Positions 24,621 through 35,800 of a DNA stretch of 64,000 bases are shown piece after piece (positions within the stretch are counted from its first letter, which is position 1; each line of letters opens with the position of its first letter). Below the pieces are notes generated by a model. It worked only from the letters and a program-made list of their open reading frames with translations, was not told the DNA's origin and searched no databases. The DNA is from Aphelocoma coerulescens (Eukaryota > Chordata > Aves > Passeriformes > Corvidae): contig NC_091033.1 of the NCBI RefSeq assembly GCF_041296385.1, positions 13,348,001 to 13,412,000 of the forward strand, in the 5' to 3' direction. The translations under genes were made by a program, and so were the position numbers.

Positions 24621-26589
24621 AAGGACATGGTAAATGACCTAGTAAACACCCCTTTTGCCCCCCTCACAGAGCTAGGATGCATTTCATCTGGGGTTCATAT
24701 GCACAATCTAGCTGGCTTTTGCCTCCCCAGCCCCCCTCACATAATGACTTCCCTTTGCAATTTCCTGGAGGAAGTTGCTGGAGTGATCTTTTAGTGATAA
24801 AAATAAGCCATAGTGATTCTTAATTTTCAGTCAAAGAAATCTCCTAATCTCCTAATTAGGGAGCGCATGGCAGGAGTGTCCCGTAGAAAGCATCAATGGG
24901 ACAAGCAGCCCCTGCAGAAGAATGCAGTTGTTCTGGAAGAGAGATGAATCCTATGGATCATTTGGCCACATGGATAATATCCTGTGCCCGAGTCCTTCTC
25001 AGAGGTACATGCAAAGAAGGAGTATTTTTGACAAGAGGGTTTCTTCACAATTATTTTCTTTTTATACAGGTTATTAGCGTTGGAGGGGAGACACTGTTGC
25101 ATCCTTTCTCCCAATTTTAGAAGCAGTAATTGAATCCTGAAGCCTCAGCAGTAATTGGTAAGCCAGGCTCTGTCACTCATTTTCTCACTTCCTTCTCGAG
25201 CGGGTGGGACAGAATTTCTGAGGTTATGATGACACCAGGGAGTTCTCCAGGGTTTTGTGTATTTGTTTTTATCAGTCTTACTTAGCATATGGTATTTACG
25301 TGTCCTCTTCACGAACACTTGAGAGGTGACCTGGAACAGCACTCGAGTGACTGCTGCCAGCTTGGAACTCCTGACTTACATACAGAACAAGCAGTATTAT
25401 GTCAGTCTAAAATATGGTTCTCCACCCAATCAGCTGCAATTTGATGTGCCCCTCAGCATGGCCAGGGAAGGGAAGAAAGATGTTTCTGGTGTGTGTAGGC
25501 TGCCAGTGGCCTCCAAAATAAGGCACATGCAGTGACACACAGAACCTGCTTGAGTTCAAGCACATGTGGTAACACCAGACCCTGTGTCTGTAGCAAAGCA
25601 AACACAGATTTCTCAGTTTCTTGTCTGTATTTATGCACTGGCCAGACCAAGAGGGTGGTTTGAGTCTTTGCAGCTAATGAACAAATACAAGTCATGACTG
25701 AGTTGGACCCTGGGTCTCTCTCTGACAACAAGCCATGCTTATTCGTGCCTTTCTTCCTTTCATCCTCACAATTTACCCCAATGGTTAATACAGCAGTTTG
25801 AGCTGTGAGAAAAATATGGGTAATATTAAACAACTGTAATAGCTTTGCAACATGACACAAAAACCCCTTTAAGCCCAGATTTGCAGGACTTGACAGCTAT
25901 TAGTGCATCACCTGAATGAAAGGATGTAGTTAAGAATCGGGAGGAAATGGGTGTTGTGCAAGCATCTTCTGCTCTTTGTTTGCCTGCTTACCACATCATA
26001 ATCTCAGCCTAAAAATGTGTCCATTCAATGTCACAAATATATCTGAAGTCCTTGTCACTTGTTTCTACTGCAGGGTACTCACAAGATGCTTTTAGAGGAA
26101 GTACTCAAGCAGTGCATGGCCAGAGGCTAAATCTGGCATGCAGTGACTGTAACAAACTATGACATCTGTCACAGCTCCTCTTGGACAGACCTATAATGAT
26201 TGCTCTGGCCAGAGAAGAAGACATCTGAAATCAGTAGCTGAATAATGCTAATGATACTTCATAAACATCACAGTTCGGATATAATGATGCATTTGTCTGA
26301 AGAAAGATGCTGAGAGCTGAGAGGGGTCTCACTGGCAGATATTTACCCCCCATCCATTTTTCTGTCCATAAACATCCTTGTGAAGTGCTGCAGGCAGGGA
26401 GCTCTCATTTTATGCATCCCAAACTGCAGCAGAGACCACAGCACCTAGCAGAGGGAATACATGTGTCAAACATGTCAATAGAGATGATATAATTTCATCC
26501 ATGTATTTCTGGCATCAGTCTGTATCTATTAAATAACGGCACATGGGAATCATCTGGTTGCATATGCAGCACCACTTTAACCTCAGCAG
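24621..26589. other. Gene-free sequence
   Basis: No supported gene. The 135-codon minus frame at 25453-25860 is unrecognised. The part near 26150-26300 is AT-rich with several TAAT-type homeodomain words and could be a conserved element, but I cannot establish it. Confidence 0.5.
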
Positions 26590-26650
26590 CAACAATTCCT
26601 GTTATTTTAGGTCTGTAAGTTCTCTGGGGCAAGGAATGTGCCTCCCTCCC
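26590..26650 (+). mobile_element. Possible L2-type LINE 3' end, ancient
   Basis: The stretch 'gtctgtaagttctctgggg' followed by 'caaggaatgtg' resembles the conserved L2 3' region, of the type 'actgtaagctccttgaggg' then 'cagggactgtgtc'. About 50 bases are alignable by eye. L2 is an old vertebrate LINE, and its fragments survive in birds at low density. Confidence 0.4.
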
Positions 26651-26789
26651 CACCAGGATTAGTAATTAGCTGTGTTTTTGTGACGCTGCAGATTACAGCA
26701 GAGCAAATCAGGTGTGCCAGGTGTGCAGCTCCCCAGACGGGTCAGGCCATGCACCAGTGAGCTAACAGCCTAAACAGGCAAGACAGACA

Positions 26790-26945
26790 ACAGAAATATC
26801 ATCCTGTACTCAGAGCTGATGTGCTCAGAGGTGACACATCTTGCCCAGGGTCACAGAGAGGGCTGTGTCAGAATGCAAAGCCCCATCTCCCTAATCCCAG
26901 TCCAGTGTCTCTGTTAGAAATTGCTCCTTAACCACTGTACTGGAT
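26790..26945 (-). mobile_element. MIR-type SINE fragment, ancient
   Basis: The plus strand matches the reverse complement of MIR. It has 'ctcagaggtgacacatcttg', then 'cccagggtcacagagaggg', corresponding to the conserved MIR core ('agaggttaagtaacttgccc', 'aaggtcacacag'). About 65 bases on, 'ccttaaccactgtact' corresponds to the tRNA-derived head ('cttaaccactatgctat'). The order and spacing of both blocks fit, so this is the best-supported ancient repeat here. It lies about 140 bases right of the L2-like fragment and in the opposite orientation. Confidence 0.65.
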
Positions 26946-28179
26946 ATACTTGTAGTATTTTACACATGGCTTAGCCTAATACTGCTGTATCACAGCTGTC
27001 TCCCTCTGTTTAAGAAGCAAATGTTTGTACCATAAATTACGATTTTTGACCACGTGACTGTTAAGAATTCCTACCCATTCCCAGTAACTGTTCCCCATTA
27101 GCCACAGCCAAACCTCAGAACTGGCCGATGACTGACAATTGTTACACAGGGCAGCATCCCCGTGTCAACATATTCGCAACACCTGTCATCACTTCTTGTC
27201 AGTAATCTTGATCTAGTTATGATTTAATTTATGCCTTGTGTGTCATAAGCCAGCACTTAATTTTTTCAAAGCAATCAAGTGAACTCTTTTGTTGAGCAGC
27301 TTCATTTCTTTGACAGATGCTGAAATTAGACTTTTTTTTTGTGAGCAGCTCATATCGTTCTGGCAAATAAGCAGTGCACCAGTGTTACCAGCTCCCAGTG
27401 CTGGGGACTCTCAATGTAATAGGAGCAGTGATACAGAATTCCCTACAGGAAGGAAAGGAAGCCTGGCAGCACACACAATTCACACTAACATTAAGCTAAT
27501 GACAGAGAATTTGTGACAACACGAGACTGGATTTTGAACTGTCGCTGCGTGTGCCAAGCTTTGCTTTAATTTAAGCAGATTCCTAATGCGGACTTTGCTC
27601 GTGTGCTTTGGGCAAGATTGTCACCACACGTCGTCCTCCTGCAGCGACAGTCACCAACACACACCAATGTGTGCCCCAGAACACAGGTACAGAGCTCATC
27701 TCCTCCTTGTCAGCATCACAACAAGGGAAGCATGATTTGCTTCCCAAATGGAAAGGTTATTGTAAAATTAAAAGCTGGGATGGTGTGATAAAAAAAAAAA
27801 AAGTCATTTTTTTGGAAATTAGTATTGACTGCTCTTTTGTCTGCAAGGCATCACTGACAAGGATGTATCTCAAGACCTAGAAAATTCCAAATTTTAAATA
27901 CCTGACTGAAAAGGAAGTGAAGGACCCTCACATAACTTAGTTTTACTTGCTGTAGAAACTAATCACAAGAGCCACATCTTAATAGCATTCTCCCACTTCA
28001 TACAGCACAATCAAGAGCTTCTAACCAAGCAGGAAAACACACAGTCCAAAGTTTCCAAGCAGAGAAAACCCCCAATCAATGCAACAAGAGAGAGGAAAAT
28101 ATACATTTTAAAGAAAACAGAGCAAAATCAGAGATTGTAAAAAGCCACCTGAGCTTCACATTTTCACAGAGAAAAACAG
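26946..28179. other. Gene-free sequence
   Basis: No supported gene; all frames are 90 codons or fewer. The part at about 27110-27290 is AT-rich with 'acaattg', 'gtcatcac' and other transcription-factor-like words and may be a conserved element, at low confidence. A short A run occurs near 27790-27801. Confidence 0.5.
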
Positions 28180-28660
28180 GAGCATTTGCCAGGCAGGATT
28201 CTCCCCTGAATTGCCATGAGCTCCAGGTGTTTCTTCCAGTTTCATATGGTTTGTGATTCTGAGGTCTTTGAGAGTGACATCACTAGGACATCAGCTAGTT
28301 TCCTCAGCTCTCATTGGCCCATTCCACCAGGTCCTGTGGACTTGTGCATGCACAGTTTGTTTAAGTATTCCCTAAACTGATCCACCTCCATCAAGGGAAA
28401 GCCCTCCTAGCTCAAGATTTTCCCTCTGGCCTCAAGACCTCTGATTTTAATACTGAGCCAAAGAATTCATTGACTTCCTTGGCCTCCTCCTGCTCTTTGT
28501 CACCAGGCTGCCTTCCCATCCTTCTCCAGATTCAACCCCAGAAGAGCTTTGGTTTTCTCAACTCCATCACTGCATGTTGTGACAGTGCCTTGACAATCCT
28601 GCTGGGTCACCTGTTCCTGCTCCCACCTCTTGGGTGCTTCCAAAACTCATCAAAAGGTTG
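28180..28660 (-). mobile_element. CR1 LINE, internal ORF2 fragment, decayed
   Basis: Reverse-complement translation gives, in order, pieces of the CR1 ORF2 region just before and at the start of the reverse transcriptase. 'GVEKTKALLGLNLE' (about 28523-28564) matches the family pattern G.RKAKAHLELNLA. 'EQEEAKEVNEFFGSV' (about 28454-28500) matches the EKAEVLNAFFASVF block. 'DQFREYLNKL' with 'HKSTGP' after it (about 28333-28386) matches EDQVREHLNKLDIHKSMGPDG. Nucleotide similarity continues leftward through the 'LRELADVI' block to about 28181. Stop codons and frameshifts separate the pieces, so it makes no protein. Both ends are missing: there is no endonuclease to the right and no main RT catalytic part or 3' UTR to the left. 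That indicates an old copy that was later trimmed or rearranged. Confidence 0.88.
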
Positions 28661-31600
28661 CCAAACTATGAATGCAGGAATAATCTGTATTGATTCAGCT
28701 CCACTAACTGCTCTTGGCTTGGAATACACCTCTTTGGTTGTATGCACTCCCAAACTGGATTTATTGTTCAAATACCTGACCCAGTGCCAAAAGAGACAAC
28801 CCATAAAAGCTGTCATTTAAGGACTGTACCAGTTACAGCTGGGAGTGCCATAAAGGCATCACAGCACAGCTGAGCAGGTCCCAGATGAGGCCCACAGTTA
28901 CAAATCCCACAGCAATTGCCCTCGCTGTGTTTGTAACACCACAGCTTCAAGTCAGACTGGGAGGGAACAAACGCATCAACGGAGTCGTCTTTCTGCTGAT
29001 AATTTCCTGTGACTTCTGTCGTTTGAAAAGCAGCTCCAAATTAAATCTGAGATATTCTTATGATTGGTGAACTACAGAAATCCAGCCCTGGATGTGGATT
29101 TGAACAACTGAGCTGGGCAGTCTCTCCGGAGCAGGACAAGTGCCCCCAGTTCTCAAATGCAGGTGCATCAAACCTTTTGTACAAAGCTTGAAGCTCTTTT
29201 CAAGTCATCATAGGCTCAATCAGCAGCACAATGAAACAACACAGTTAGTGAATCTTTTTCATATAACATGCAAATCAATGAGCACTTGCTCTCTACCAGA
29301 TCTAAGACAGGCAAAACAATGGGCACATGCTTGGGACAGAAAATGAAATCTCAGGTAAGAGAGATCTAAAAGCTCTCTTCCTTCTCAGCTGCCATTCTCT
29401 CGTGGTGTTAGCACTGCAGATCTGCATTTCATTCCAGCACCACTCTGTGAAAACTTATATTTATTTTAAAACCACAAGCAAAGATTTAGATTTCTGTAAT
29501 GGCTGACCACTAAATAGATGCATTTAAAATGCAAGAATGAATTAAGAAGTAAAGGAAAAGACTGTTTTTCTGTGTTTTAGTTTGCTCTAGTAAGACTTAG
29601 GAATAAAAAAACTGAACTAGAACTTTTCTTGTGATTTCACATTCATCAAATTATTTCAAACACCAATGATAAATTTGAGCACAGCTAAAGGCGTGCAGAA
29701 ATATTTGTAGGCAGAACTTGTCCATGCTGAACACAACCCAACAAAGCCAATGATTACACACATCAGCACATGCTTGCACACACATATATACTGTGACCAC
29801 ATTTATCCCTTTTGCTAAACTACTTCCTTGCAGGGTGAAAGGTCAGACTAATCAGACAGAAATTAAATGCAGCTGGAAAAAAAACTTTAGCAAGAAAATG
29901 CTTAAAATAATTGCATTGCTTTTTTTAACCACAGTATTGTCCTCTCCAAGCTGAGTGCTTGGCATGTATGCAAAGGCTGCAGAGAGAGCAGAAAGGGAGA
30001 ATTAGAGAGGAAACACTCAATCAATCCAAATCCATATCTGTACATACATGGAGACAGTGAATGCTCTGAGGTTTAGGAAATACTCGTGTCTGGGTAGCCA
30101 TGCTAGCCCTTCACACATGTTGAACAGAAAGCAACAGGCTGCTGCTTTTTGTGCCCGAATAAATGAGAGCTTTTAAGTAAAACAATTTCCAGCACCACCC
30201 ACTCGAGCAGAAATATTGTCATGGTTTCATTTTACCACTCCGAATGGCAGTGCAAGTTTTTGCCTGTTTGGAAATGTAATGTCGAAGCAACTTGTTTTAA
30301 TTTAAGCAAGCAGAAGCTGCCAACCATCTTTGCTTCCCAGCCAAGAGGAATTTATCTTACACATTTATTAAGTCATCATCTAGTTAATTGCGATCATTTT
30401 GTAAATAATGGAGCAGAATGAAGAGAGCCATCCAGCACTATCAGTTAAGCTCAAACTGATAAGAGACACGAATGGGCCAGGCCTCAAAGCAGTGCAGAGT
30501 CACTGTCACTCCAATGGTATCACTGGAAATACCCAAATTTACATCAGCTAAAGAAACAGCCCACCTTCATTTCCCCTGTTATAAATATCAGGCGTGTTTT
30601 CTCCAGCCAGCACTGTCTCAGCAAAACTCCATCTTCCAAACTGGTGTTTTCACTTAAAGGAGCTGCTCTTGGGGGTGTTTTCCTGTCCATGGTTGTTTGT
30701 GTAGAGAAGGGGAAATAAATTACAGGGTAAATAAAGCACCAGGGACAGAACTTCATTCACATAGATCAAGTGTAAAAGGAAAGCTTTGTAAACTAAAACT
30801 TTTGTTATGCTTGGGTGAAACCCTCCCTGCCCAAAGCTTTTAATCTTAAAATTGTTCATTTGGTTGTTTAGTTGGGATTTTTTTTGAACAGACTGATAAG
30901 GAAAAGCATTTTCCTTTGGAGGATGAGATCTGATTTTATTGACTAGATAATAACCTAGTTCTTATTCTTCACACGGCACTGCAATCCTACTGAATTCATG
31001 AATTAAGGAGTTATTTACTCCAGGTTCTAAGAGAAGAGAAGAAAAAGGCAAAATTCTGCTCTTAAATGTAACTGTAAATAAAGTTCCTCCAAACTTCCAG
31101 CAAAGCAAAATCCCTGACAGAGTGGATTTTGGCGCCCCATCAATTTTCTGAAGGGTACTTTGCATATAAAAAGTTACACTGGATTAACAAAATTATGTGG
31201 TTTTAAAATAGATAATTAAAGCAATACAGCTTTATGTGAAAATACCCTTGAAATAAACTTAACCTAGTTTATAGGAGTTTAGCTGCACTGGTTAATTTAC
31301 AGCACAGCTGTAAATTGCAGCAAAAATGGTTGGCAGCAGCAGCCTACAACATACTTACTTATATCAGCACAATGGTTTACATGAGCTGAGTTTAAAGAGA
31401 GTCTTAAACCACATCAATATCCATGCTGAGTCAAGCTCTTGCATCCTCCTCTTCTTGTTTTGTTAGTTTCTCTAGCCCAGTAGTAAAAACATCGAGTATA
31501 ATTCAATAAATAAAGGTATATCATAATGAGGCAAAGCTAGGACACCTGGACACTGGCTGAAAATAATAAATTATTAAAGTCTGCTCTGACATTCAAATAC

Positions 31601-34600
31601 AAATCTTTGGCTCCGTGTGTGAACTGAATGAGAAGCTACAGTTCCACTGCTCTGCTTCTTTCAGGTAGCACTCAGTGAATTAAAGGGTCTGAGCAAGGGT
31701 CAGTCTGGGGCATGGGTTTATTCTCATACCATGTGATACAAATGTGCTGTAGGTACCTGTGTACAGAGTGGTTCAGAAATGCCTCATTCCAGAGCCAGTT
31801 ATTTCCTCTGCCAAGAGTCCTCTCACAGGAGCTGATTGTGGGGAGGACAGGACCACTGGAGCATCGTCCCACAGCTCCTGCCCCACAGACTCCAGGGCAG
31901 AGCAAGCTGCATATCAGCACAACGCTTAAGCAGGTGTTTCACTTTAATTACCTGCTTACACTCTGCAGACCTGAGAGGTTTATGAGCCCTCTGTAATGGC
32001 TTCTGTTGTAAATACCAATCTTCAACCTCTCCAAAATAAGAGAAACTGGAAGGACAGAGCCAAGCTTTGCTCTCAGATAGGAATCAGCAGCTGGTCATGG
32101 ATGGGGAGCTGCTGCTCTGAGATTTGGAAGGATCAATTTTGGGCTGTTGTTTGTCATACCTGGAGCAGTTTTTGGCTGAGGTGAAGTTTGTCTGTCACCT
32201 GCTGCACTGCACAGCTCAGCAAGCCCATGCACACGCTTGGCACCTCGCTCAGCTGAGGGGACTCACCCTTTATTGTCTGGCCCTGCTCTCCCAAGATGAA
32301 AATAGGGACTTAATGTATGGAAAAGAGCAGAATTCACAACCACGACATATTATTTTAAACCTTTTTCCCCCCTTTTCATTCAAGGAAGAGGACAGATGCT
32401 CAAGCTGCTGTTTACACCAATGTTAGAATGCTGCCTATTGTAAATTAGGTTGCAAAGACATTTCAACAACTGGTAAAACTACTCACAGTTCATCTGAAAT
32501 TACATTTTCAGGATTCAGAACAAGTTACCTCATCATCATAAATGACCCAATTGTCCAAAACACAATAAGGACATGTCTTAGAAAGAGACAAAGACGACAT
32601 TATTTTCCTTGGTCTCTATTAATAGGGATTCCCCCAAACAGAAGAATCATTTGAGTGGAGATATATTTGGAGGCAAATAATGAATAGGTCCTTCTAGTTA
32701 TTCACAAGACTACACTGTTGAGAATGTAACAGTTATTTAGGTTCCTTTTTTTTTTTTTCAATCACCACTCTGGAGTGGTCTCACATGTAATTAGCTGTTT
32801 TCTTTCAGAAAATAAACTGCATTGTAAAAAGCTTTTTTTTTTCATTTGTTGAATGTGCCAAATCATTAGAGAGATGTTTAGGTGTCTCCAATATGAGCAG
32901 GATCCTTGGTGAAATAAAGAAGAAATTTTATGCTCTGGAACCATCAGCAAATCTGATTATTCAGCTGGGTCTGATCCTCACCTCATCTGGAAGTAGCTTC
33001 CTGGAGGGGGAATTTCTTTAGGCTACACTGAGCCACTATCATGTCTGCAGCCTTGAGACAGAAAACAATTCAAAGCTACTCACAAAGTTGAGCAAGAACT
33101 TTTGGGAGTGTTGCTGTCACTGCTGGCAGCAGCTACCTGGCTGCTGGGGACACACAGGGGCAGAGCAGACAAGGGACAGCTAGAGGCAAAAATGCTTTGA
33201 AAGTATACAACAGATCAACCTAAGGGCCATGGGGAGACTGTGCTTGAGAAGGAAAAACCATCTTGCAGCACTGAGGACATAAACACCTCTAGATTTGTTC
33301 TGTGTGTCCAGCAAGGATTAAGACATTTTTTGGTTTTTGCTGCTCAGGAAGCAAAGGGATTTAAAATACGTGTGTTCTCTTTTCTTGTACTCAAAAGATG
33401 CTGTACTGGCAAGAGATGGAGAAGTAATAGCATCACAAAAGAGCAGTCCAAGCTTCCTTTGGTGCCCAGTGGTAATTACCAGTTATTAACCTGGGCAGCT
33501 TTTAAGTGTGCCAGGGAGGGGCCAGAATAAGTGGAAGCAACGCAGTCTTGTGGCTTAGAGCTGCATGTGGCCAAATCCTCTGTTTTCCCAAAAGGCAAAT
33601 CAACCCACTAGGAGCGCCCTGATGCCATGTGAGGAAGGCTTCAAACATCCAGTTTAACTTGTTTATGGCTGGTGTGGATATTCCCAAGCTGCCCAGCTGC
33701 AAACCCTCTCCCTGCTGGATTGCTGGAGGTCAGCAGCAGAGCCCAGAGGTTTGTGGGCTCCAAGGCAGACACAATTTTTCCTGACCTGTAGTGAAGTCCC
33801 TGTGCAAGTGTTTCAAAGCCTGAGGTGACACCGAGGCTACTGAGTCCTGATTTTCAAGCCCTCCTTCTGGAGTGTGGCTGTGACAGCCCCGTGTTCACAG
33901 CCCAGCCCAGCTCTCCCAGCACAGGCACTTGTTTCTCTCAAAACAGAGAGGAAGAAAGTTGCCAAAGTTTCTGGGAGAACCAGTCAAGACCCATCTCAGT
34001 ATCTCACAGCTAATGGATGCTGTAAAGTACCTGTGCCAAACATGCTTCACCTTTACTATCTTCCCTTTTTACACAGCATTTTACTTTTTATAATGATGTT
34101 CCCATTATCTCAGCCCTATCTTCCCATCCCATAGCCAGAGGCCATTAGCCTTGTTTAAAAAAAAAATTAATTAGAATTGAAAAGGTAGAATAATAAAGGA
34201 GAAAACTGTTTTCTTTGGCAGCCCTACTTGCCTTATTTATATTGGCATTTCAAGACTCCATCCTAATATAAGATGCACCTCAACTTGCATAATACATCCT
34301 GCCTTCCCCCAGCAGTAGCTCTGTGGCACAGCTTGTCTATTGTGACCTCTAATCCTTCCTCAACCTCCTCTGGGTCAGAGGCACCATTCTGGCTTTCCCT
34401 TATCACAAAATAACCCCCCAAAACAAAACCCAAATGTAACCCCTAAAAAAAAAAAAATTCAGCAGAACACAAGAACAGCTTTGTGGACCAAATTGCTCTC
34501 AAATAAAAGAGCTGCAGGAAAGGTGTCTGTGAATTTTGGACTGAGAGAATTTCTGGGCAGCTCCAAAAGGAGTATAAGTTGAGTTTGTGAAGGAATTGCT

Positions 34601-35800
34601 GCCAGTGCCCAGTTTTGCTGTTCTGGTCCCTGAAAACTCACAGCCAGTCAGGTGCAAATGCTTGCACTGCCTTTATATCCTGCAGTGCTCTGCACTTCTC
34701 TTGGGAAAGAGGATGCTTTTTCCAAAGCATTTACTGCTAACTGTGGAGAGGAATCTCACTTTTCTGGCAATTTCACAAGATTTCCCCAATCTTATTCTTA
34801 AATTGGTCTTTCCCATGATTAGAAAATACGTAAATAAAACAATCCTTCAGGTAAGAAATGGGCAGAAATATTTTGAGAGAGGGAGTTTTAATAAGCTTTT
34901 TCAAAGCTCTATTTCTAAATAATGTTTCCAGAAAGTTATCTATAAAGTCCATGGCTCCACCTGATTGCTTGTTACCTGAGTTGTCTTTGCAGAAAGGGAA
35001 AAAACCCCAATAATAATGAAATTATGAGATATAGAGGAGGAATGAGTCATTGGAAAGAGTTCTGAGGCCGAAACTGCTGCTGACAGTGCAACATATTCAT
35101 GTGGCTTGGTGACATTTTACCTATGTCTGGGTATATTTACATCATTCTACCTGCAAAGCCTGTCGTCAGACAACAAACTATTTTAAAACATCACTGCCCA
35201 ATGTGTTCAGTACATACTGTGATTAAAATTATCTGTATACACAGACTGGCTTCTCAATTTACTCATCGGTTGCTTGATAAACCACAGTACTGAAAATAAG
35301 ACAAATAAGATGGTTTGCAAATACTTCCATCTGCCTATTAAATCTCGATTAGCATTCCCACAGATGCAGTAAAAAAAAAAAGAAATAAGTTCAGTTTTAG
35401 AAGCAAATAGGTCAAACAAATTACATATGGAATCTGGCACTGTTAAAGAAGGATAAGTACATGCTTAGATTAATAAGTAATTACCCGTACAGCAGCAGTG
35501 TCTTCATTTCTGACCACTAGCTTTTGTTAGCAATTTAAATTACATCTGTAAAATGTGGAGGGGTTCGAGTTACAATCTGTGCCGGTATCCCAGTGCCAGT
35601 GATTGGATATCTCTCAAGGTTTTCCTAGACACATGGAATTGCAGGAATTGCACGCTGTGAACTGCAGATGTGTTCTGCAATTTTAATCTCAGGAACAAAA
35701 TCGTTCCGACGGCTGCCACTGCTCTACACCTGAGACTTCACACAGCTACCACTGCCCTCTGGGAACACTGAGCATTTTTTTATCCAGCAATAATGAAGTA
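28661..35800. other. Gene-free sequence
   Basis: No supported gene over 7 kb; all frames are 116 codons or fewer and unrecognised. A T run of 14 lies near 32745-32758. One block at 30180-30450 stands out and is listed separately. I see no recognisable repeat between the CR1 relic and the CR1 tail fragment at 42774. Confidence 0.55.
30180..30450. promoter_or_regulatory. Candidate conserved regulatory element
   Basis: AT-rich and repeat-free but with retained CpGs ('ctccgaatgg', 'gtcgaagc', 'ttgcgatc'). It is dense in homeodomain-type words such as 'ttttaatttaagc' and TTAATTG (30384-30390), plus 'atttattaagtcatcatc'. This texture is typical of vertebrate conserved non-coding elements. The inference is from sequence texture only. 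Confidence 0.3.

Noticed and set aside
35560..35580. 'ggggttcgagttac', similar to a tRNA B box
   Set aside because: It lacks the full GGTTCGANTCC consensus, and no A box or cloverleaf stems are found around it.
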